Positions 57,248 to 64,000 of a stretch of DNA of 64,000 nt are shown here, one piece after another (positions within the stretch are counted from its first letter, which is position 1; the number at the start of each line of letters is the position of its first letter). The notes beneath the pieces were generated by a model. The model ran no database searches, was not told the DNA's origin, and saw only the letters and a program-made list of their open reading frames with translations. The translations under genes were made by a program, and so were the position numbers. The stretch lies in contig NC_054706.1 in NCBI RefSeq assembly GCF_016097555.1, forward strand, positions 75,832,637 through 75,896,636. The letters run 5' to 3'. This DNA is from Gigantopelta aegis. Its lineage: Eukaryota > Mollusca > Gastropoda > Neomphalida > Peltospiridae.

Positions 57248-57740
57248 ATACAAGAAATTTTAAATGGATGCTTAAAGATGATAAACTTGGAATATTTTAT
57301 AACGTTCTCAAATTAACCTGGATAAAGAGGATAATCAACTGCTCAGAGACGCCGTGGGTTAATCTTCTCCAATGCCAGCTTCCTAACAAAAATATTTTAA
57401 TCACCAATGTTGGGATGATTACTATTGACTCTGTGGCAAAAATGTATAATATAATTTGGAAAGAAGTGTTCAGTATCCTGGCAAACTATAAACATAAAGT
57501 TGAATTATCCGAAGATGACATGCCCTCTGAACCATTATGATATAACTCATTAATTGTTATTAACAATAAAAGGATTTATTATAAAAGTTGGAATTTATTA
57601 GGCATTACTAATATACATAATATGTTCCATATGGATGGAAACTTATTTAACTATGATACATTTTGTGATTTTTATGGTTTCCGTCCTCCTTTTACGATTT
57701 TCGAAGGATTAAAACCTGCAATACTAAACAGGTGGCCCAA

Positions 57741-57800
57741 TCTTAAAAAAAAAAAAAACCCACAAAAAAACACCAAAAAAAAAAAAAAAAAAAAAACCCC
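57741..57800. repeat. A-rich low-complexity tract
   Basis: A runs broken by single C, G and T bases, ending in AACCCCCC. Lies inside the LINE relic. Confidence 0.9.
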
Positions 57801-58755
57801 CCACTTACTTCAGAGTTTTCATTCTGGCCACAGTATATCTCTACAATATTGTATAACAAAAAAGGATCAAAACGTATATATAAAACGTATTTAAGTTCAT
57901 ATTTATGTGCTCCAAGATATATTTCAAGATGAGATAAAGAACTAAATATTGAAAAAGACTATGTTTGGTGGAAGACTGTTAACACTACTATTTTAATATG
58001 ACAAAAGATACTAAATTAATATGGTTTCAATATCAAATAATTTAAAGAATGTTTCTAACAAATAACTTCCTCTTAAATATTAAATTGTTAACCAGTCCAA
58101 ATGGCAACTTTCGTAATACGTATATAGAAACATATTCTCCTTTATTTTTTTTAATGTTCACACGTACAGTTCTTAATTAAATTGCTGTACAAATGGATAA
58201 TGGAAGTAACAGGTACTGGCAATACCATGGCCCCCAAATATATTCTCTTAGGGTACCCTGATGAAAATACTGTTATAAATATCATCATTACATTGGCAAA
58301 ACAATATACTAGTATATATATATATAGTTCAAAATGTGATAGAAAAACACCAAGATTTGAAATACAAAGTCAAAATAGTAATAAGAATAAATATGATAAA
58401 TGTATTAAGAAATGGAAACTCTGGAATCATATTTTTTCAGCAGAACCAAACCTGATGGACGTCAAAATAGTTCTGGACTAGGTAAAACAGAAAATGATTT
58501 GGTGTGTGGGCATTTTTCATAAACAAGGAACACTAAAGACTGAAAAGAAAATAATCTGTATATAGTAACCTTTCAAAAAACAACTTTAGTTTATTGTGAA
58601 AAATTCTCAAGTGTCTGTTGGTGTATATTGGCTTATATCTTACCTTTTGTGCAATGTGTAAATGTATAAATGTGTCACTATAATACATGTCTGTTTATTG
58701 TGAAAAAGGGGGAGGGGGAATGCAAAAAATAAATAAATAAAATAATAATATTTTC

Positions 58756-59860
58756 TAGGTTCAATTCTGCCTACATCTGCCAATGAGTGCAATTGATGGG
58801 AGTATACCATCACGACCTTGCTGAAACTTCACTTGTACGTCACATACAAGCATGAGTGTCTTAATATTGTCATATTTAAGATTTGCAATTCTGAATGCAT
58901 CTGAAAACCTGGGGCAAAGGTGAAATTTATAGCTGTAGAAAATGTTGTATTGAAATCTTTCACCAGTACATATTGGAGTAGTCAGGGTTTTATATTAGGG
59001 CAAATACGAAATGTAGTGTGAAAAACGAGGTGTGATTGGGAGGAGAGGGACATGCCCCCCCCCCCCCCCCGTGTCTCCCGCTACGTTTGGACAGTAGGCC
59101 TTCTTGATGGTAGTTACTTATGGTGTGTCTAGAATAATATTGCAAGTATATTATCCATCTTAAACCGGAAGTGCACTATACTCATGCCAGTGGTCAGTGT
59201 ATGCAATATAGTGGACCTGCTACCACGTGGGTCTTAGAGTACGTACTATTTGATAACAAATTGTAATTCTTGTTGTACACTTGATTCCAGACATGACATA
59301 CTGGCAGGCGACTCTCCTTACAAGAACATCATTGCTTTGGATCTTTATAACTGGATAGGTCGTATTTTGTAATTCCCATTCTGGACTGTGCTTAGTGATA
59401 CTTGTAGGAACATTTCTTCTTATACTATTGTATATTAGCAGTTGTGAGAGAGCGAGTGCTGACAAAAGTTGTAACCCGAACCGTGACTGTTTTCATAGCT
59501 GTGCCATCCAGTACTGTGGAAACTAGTGCCATCATGTACCTATCAAAACAATAGTTGCGTTCCTTGAAAGAAGAACAGCAACACTGTCAGCATCATATTA
59601 TTATGGGATACAGAAAAAAATATTGCTTTCAATCTCTAGCTTAGAATATCTATCTTCTTATATCTAAGAATGGTAAAAAAAATATCCGATATACGAAAAT
59701 GGATATTCTAAGTCAGAAATTATAGCCAATGTTTGTTTTACAGCCAAAGAATCTATAGTAGGAGAAAATACCTTAAAGTCATACCCAATCGATAACAGTT
59801 CTCTTACAACTAGGGGCTTTGACTTTAATGCTATAGTTTAAAACATTCTGACTCCATTGA
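58756..59860. other. Intergenic, nothing coding recognised
   Basis: A C-run is at 59057-59070. The segment 58882-58960 (AATTCTGAATGCATCTGAAA, ACCTGG-GCAAA) recurs in diverged form at 60242-60310. Confidence 0.55.
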
Positions 59861-59866
59861 AACATA

Positions 59867-60165
59867 TGCTACACTTTCTAAACACATATATGTGAAAATA
59901 ATAAATGTTTTAATATTTCGGGTAAGCATTTTGTTTTAAAATGGCAGCCAGATAGTCAAGATGGCGGATAAAAAAATGGAAAACATACATTTTTATACTA
60001 TTTGGCACTCAAATCACACAACAAATCATACATTTTCTAAACATATATATGTGCAAATAATCAATTTTTGTATATTTCAGGTAGACATTTGTAAAAATGT
60101 CTGCCACATATTCAAGATGGTGGATAAAAAGTAGAAACATAAATTTTGGTACGATTTGGCACTCA
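59867..60165 (+). repeat. Diverged duplication, about 155-160 bp unit x 2
   Basis: CTTTCTAAACACATATATGTG / TTTTCTAAACATATATATGTG, then ATATTTC-GGTA, AAAATG-C-GCCA and TCAAGATGG-GGATAAAA occur twice with many differences. Confidence 0.8.
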
Positions 60166-60589
60166 TATTACACACACACAAAAATCATAGTAAAAAAATC
60201 TATATAAAATTGTCACGAAATTAAACGACAGCATGCATGACAATTCTAAATGCGTCTGAAAACCTGGCGCAAACGAAATTTCAGATGGAAAGTACAGCGT
60301 TGACGAATGCAAACTTGTATTTAATGTTACAGACCTCTGGTGGCAGTCCTCTTTGAGCGGTGCAGGAAGGATGTATTGTCCAGTAAAACACTGGATTGGC
60401 TTAACGAGCTACTCTCGATTCGAAAATATCAAAACCTATATTAGCTCGGCCATTTACCTTTCGACCGACCGTTCAAAATTGCGCCAAATTCCCTCAATCA
60501 AAATTGCGCACCCTTTTCTCTTTGGCATTTAACTGCTCCATTCAAATTCCATAGCACCACCACCACCCCCACCCGCCTGCTACCGATTT

Positions 60590-60780
60590 GATCGGGCTGC
60601 TGGTGCTCCCTTGCACCTGCCAGTGCAGGCGGTCCCTCCTCTCCCCTCCCCCCACCTTTCCTGTCATGGACGGAGGAGCCGGCCATGGCCGGCTCTTGTG
60701 CCCACGACAGGCGTGCGCTACAACAGCTTGTTCTGAATGTGCACGTAAAACCCTATGACATGACATGACATGGATTGGCT
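60590..60780 (+). repeat. SINE family D copy
   Basis: GTGCAGGCGGTCCCTCC, GGAGGAGCCGGCCATGGCCG, GCGTGCGCTACAACAGCTTG, TTCTGAATGTGCACGTAAAA and CCCTATGACATGAC match the copy at 21.64-21.83 kb. It sits inside a dispersed repeat shared with 47.1 kb. Confidence 0.75.
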
Positions 60781-61160
60781 TTCCTCCAACAAACGAAGCA
60801 CTAGATGAACACAAATACACATTGATACTGCATTGTGCAGAGATACGGTTTTGATAAAGAATAACGGGTGTTTTGCTGTTCATATTTCATATGAGAAGGG
60901 GGAAAATTGCGAAATTACATGGTTTGAACATATTACGTCATGCTAAAACATGTTTCTTCGTTTCTACACATTCTGGTTTTTAATTCTACTTTTCAATTTA
61001 CTGAAATAAATTCTTAATTTCGTTTCAGTTTATCACCTAACATAATAAAGTTGAAATAAAAATATATTCGACATCTGCAAAAGTTGACAGTTACAAACGT
61101 GACTCCTCCCTCCAACAAGCTGTGTTTCTAAATTGTCACGTGATTGTGTAATGCGTATTA

Positions 61161-61169
61161 TATATAAAG
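61161..61169 (+). promoter_or_regulatory. TATA box of the right-edge gene
   Basis: TATATAAAG preceded by GCGTATTA. It lies about 80 nt before a GTAAGTT donor, so transcription is expected to start near 61190-61195. A strong TATA box is usual for tissue-specific secreted-protein genes. Confidence 0.6.
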
Positions 61170-61189
61170 ACCAAACGAGGGCGTTGTGT

Positions 61190-61246
61190 GAAATAGACGC
61201 TTTTTTTAGTTCGATTAACAAACATTCCTGAACGAGAAGAACGGAG
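61190..61246 (+). other. Predicted 5' UTR exon of the right-edge gene
   Basis: The start is inferred from the TATA box. The end is the strong donor ACGGAG-GTAAGTTAC at 61246/61247. No ATG is present in it, in line with the ATG in the next exon. Confidence 0.55.
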
Positions 61247-63716
61247 GTAAGTTACTAACGATACTGGGTGTTATGTGCGTGTGTAAAGCTTAACAAAATC
61301 ATGTGTTAATAATAGTTTGTTCTCCATCATCTTTTAAAAACTTTAATTGTTTTTTTAAATATTTAAAAAACACACAAAAATAGTTTATGGCACCAGAAAT
61401 GAGCACTAAGTTCATTACCATACATGCAACAAACAGACATCATTACATAATCTTAATATGAAAATAATATAATATTTTGATGTCAAATTAAAACGGAGGA
61501 TCAACAAAGTCGAAATAAAATATAGACTAGAAGAGACGATAAAAAATATAGGTAGATATACTTCCCAAACTGGCCTCGTGGTTAAAATAAAAGGTAATGC
61601 AAGCACTAAATGTAGTACTAACCTTCTAGAACTTTCAACCAAAGTTCCCAGTTATCGAGGTTTTACAGTTTTACAATATATGTATTTATCTATTTGTAAC
61701 ATTTTAAACTCCCGTTTGTATGTGTAATACTTTCCAATTAACCAAGTTACAAATGTGTTTTACTACTTAATATTCCAAATAAAACTCTGGTCCTACTCAA
61801 CTGGACAGAGTCATCTTTGTGTTGCACCCTCATACTCCAGAGTTTGACAGATTTAGGGAAGTCATAATGTAGATGATGACGTGTTTCTGACTCGTCTGGA
61901 CAAACAATTACAAATATTGTATTACGTGAAAACGTTTTTGTTTGTATAATTCTATATAAAATTGGATACTAGAACCACAACAGACTTGGGCCCTTTAAAA
62001 GGACAGACTCCAGTTTCAACCCGTGAAAATTAACACTAAGTTTAGTTAATCTACAAACCTGTAATACATTTGGATAAAGTTACAATTGAGTGAAACATGA
62101 GTCTGTGATTTTGAAATGATGAAATACTCTCTACAAATAGACTAAAAGTCGACTCCATAACAGATACGTCTCAGACGCACGTGCGTTAAAAAAAAAATGC
62201 ATGTTGTTTAAATATATCTTGTGTTTATTAAATATAATTTGTGAAGATTAAATCTAGTTAGTATTTAGACCGATATCTGGCGTATCACAGTGCTATAGTA
62301 TTGTATATCTGGTGTATCACAGCGATGTAGTATTGTATATCTGGTGTATCACAGTTATGTAGTATTGTATATCTGGTGTATCACAGTGATGTAGTATTGT
62401 ATATCTGTTGTATCATAGTGATGTAGTATTGTATATCTGGTGTAACACAGTGATGTAGTATTGTATATCTGGTATATCACAGTGATGTGGTATTATATAT
62501 CTGTTGTATCACAGCGATGTAGTATTGTATATCTGGTGTATCACAGTTATGTAGTATTGTATATCTGTTGTATCACAGCGATGTAGTATTGTATATCTGG
62601 TGTATCACAGTGATGTAGTATTATATATCTGTTGTATCGCAGTTATGTAGTATTTTATATCTGGTGTATCACAGTGATGTGGTATTATATATCTGTTGTA
62701 TCACAGCGATGTAGTATTGTATATCTGGTGTATCACAGTTATGTAGTATTGTATATCTGTTGTATCACAGTTATGTAGTATTGTATATCTGGTGTATCAC
62801 AGTGATGTAATATTGTATATCTGGTGTAACACAGTGACGTGTTATTATATATCTGGTGTATCACAGTTATGTAGTATTGTATATCTGTTGTATCACAGCG
62901 ATGTAGTATTGTATATCTGGTGTATCACAGTGATGTAGTATTATATATCTGTTGTATCGCAGTTATGTAGTATTTTATATCTGGTGTATCACAGTGATGT
63001 GGTATTATATATCTGTTGTATCACAGCGATGTAGTATTGTATATCTGGTGTATCACAGTTATGTAGTATTGTATATCTGTTGTATCACAGTTATGTAGTA
63101 TTGTATATCTGGTGTATCACAGTGATGTAATATTGTATATCTGGTGTAACACAGTGACGTGTTATTATATATCTGTTGTATCACAGCGATGTAGTATTGT
63201 ATATCTGGTGTATCACAGTGATGTGGTATATATCTGTTGTATCACTGTAATGTATTATTTTATATCTGGTATATCACAGTGATATAGTATTGTATATCTA
63301 GTGTATCACAGTGATGTAGTATTGTATATCTGTTGTATCACAGTTATGTAGTATTGTATATCTGGTGTATCACAGTGATGTAGTATTGTATATCTGTTGT
63401 ATCACAGTGATGTAGTATTGTGTATCTGTTGTATCACAGTGATGTAGTATTGTATATCTGGTGTATCACAGTGAGGTAGTATTGTATGTCTGGTATATCA
63501 CAGTGATATAGTATTGTATATCTGGTGTATCACAGTGATGTAGTATTGTATATCTGGTATATCACAGTGATATAGTATTGTATATCTGGTATATCACAGT
63601 GATATAGTATTGTATATCTGGTGTATCACAGTGATGTAGTATTGTATATATGTTGTATCACAGTGATATAGTATTGTATATCTGTTGTATCACAGTGCTG
63701 TGGTATTGTCTTGTAG
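61247..63716 (+). other. 5' intron of the right-edge gene
   Basis: From GTAAGTT to GTCTTGTAG, 2470 nt. The first 1 kb is AT-rich unique sequence with no recognised feature; the rest is the 32 bp array. Confidence 0.55.
62272..63708 (+). repeat. Minisatellite, 32 bp unit, about 45 copies
   Basis: The unit is about GTATATCTGGTGTATCACAG, TGATGTAGTATT, with variants CTGTTGTATC, GCGATG and GTTATG. Groups of seven to ten units are repeated as blocks (for example 62560-62700 and 62870-63010). It runs to within about 10 nt of the acceptor GTCTTGTAG. Confidence 0.97.
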
Positions 63717-63718
63717 AG

Positions 63719-63856
63719 ATGATCGCCAAGCTAATAATCTTCAATTTCGTCCTGGTGTCTGTTTTGGCGAAGAACGGCAAACCCCCAAGATGCTGTCTGC
63801 CGGACGAGTTTTGGATGCAGATCACCAACTTGCTAGACACCACTAACGGAGAATAT
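63719..63856 (+). CDS. First coding exon of a secreted protein, possibly ependymin-related (partial)
   Basis: The exon starts after GTCTTGTAG (63716), the ATG follows at 63719, and the donor is TAT-GTATGC at 63856. It encodes 46 residues: MIAKLIIFNFVLVSVLAKNG, a short basic start and a hydrophobic core as in a signal peptide with cleavage likely near Ala17, then KPPRCCLPDEFWMQITNLLD, TTNGEY. The PPRCCLPDEF start after the signal resembles the N-terminus of ependymin-related proteins (P-x-C-x-x-P-x-x-F/W), which are abundant secreted proteins in molluscs. That call is tentative because the remaining exons lie beyond the window. The TATA box and leader exon upstream fit one gene. Confidence 0.65.
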
Positions 63857-64000
63857 GTATGCTATAACTATTATATCTTCATATATTACAAGCTATAGTG
63901 TATTGAAAATACACATAATGTTGTGAACAATGATACCTTTTAGCCGTCATTTTTATATTTGCCATTTACCGATATCATACGTCAAGATAGATTAAAAATT
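63857..64000 (+). other. Start of the next intron, to window end
   Basis: Begins GTATGCTATAACT. AT-rich, no exon visible before the window ends. Confidence 0.5.

Larger units (their letters stand above)
54610..58755 (+). pseudogene. L1-type LINE ORF2 relic with 3' end
   Basis: In order: end of the endonuclease (NPSSRLYTWTKKSPLKRLDF, YQTDHNAIEISI), a basic linker, NNKSPGPEGF (55595-55630), KNWKSISLLNTTYKIISGCI, HENQKGFLSGRCIAENNRLL, then after an inserted SINE VDFEK-frameshift-AFDSFSW, GRGC-stop-QGDPIAPYLFIFCAEI, MQYTDDT (YxDD active site, about 56520-56540) and the thumb/C-terminal part to about 57540. There are many stops and shifts. The 3' end is an A-rich tail with AAATAAATAAATAAAAT at 58725-58745. 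It is of the L1/Tx1 type by gene order. An internal 243 bp duplication is described separately. Confidence 0.9.

Noticed and set aside
60542..60883. 113-codon minus frame
   Set aside because: It crosses a GC-rich SINE family D copy and has no family resemblance.

Overview
The window is animal nuclear DNA. It is AT-rich, has long introns with GT-AG splice sites, tRNA-headed SINEs, LINE fragments, TTAA-flanked MITEs and many minisatellites, and only small exons code for protein. The SINE style (a head like GTAGCCCAGTGGTACAGC and a CATTTCCTTCC tail) and the protein sequences suggest a mollusc, perhaps a marine gastropod. That placement is inference. Nearly all long open frames here are shadows of repeats.

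Three genes can be supported. (1) NAA60, minus strand, coding 17816 down to 11938 in five coding exons, predicted 238 aa. It is the Golgi/membrane N-alpha-acetyltransferase of the GNAT family. Its last coding intron has the complete signature of a minor-spliceosome (U12) AT-AC intron. (2) RRP7A, plus strand, 19954 to 40741, eight coding exons, predicted 272 aa, a ribosomal RNA processing (small-subunit processome) factor ending in the family hallmark KFRPY. NAA60 and RRP7A are arranged head to head, about 2.1 kb apart between known coding or UTR sequence. (3) At the right edge, a gene with a TATA box (61161), a 5' UTR exon ending at 61246 and a first coding exon (63719-63856) that encodes a signal peptide and a CC-containing secreted N-terminus. 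It may be an ependymin-related protein and is cut by the window end.

The left 11.9 kb is intergenic or NAA60 downstream sequence with short tandem repeats (92, 87, 75, 145 and 45 bp units), one MITE, a foldback element and SINE pieces. RRP7A introns are packed with minisatellites: intron 3 (about 43 bp), intron 4 (83 bp and 39 bp) and intron 5 (about 4.2 kb of 41-44 bp units). The intron 5 unit is itself a complete 3' splice-site module (branch-point-like CTGAC, T-rich tract, TTTAG) and the last unit is the real acceptor of exon 6. A 24 bp array of about 1.3 kb follows the RRP7A poly(A) signal, and a 32 bp array of about 1.4 kb fills the end of the intron before the secreted-protein exon.

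From 42.2 to 61 kb there is a graveyard of mobile elements: TIR/MITE elements (some nested), a foldback, a degraded zinc-finger/transposase-like fragment, a minus-strand LINE (44.6-47.0 kb), a LINE ORF1 fragment (52.4-53.1 kb, minus), and a plus-strand L1-type ORF2 pseudogene (54.6-58.8 kb) carrying a SINE insertion and a 243 bp internal duplication.
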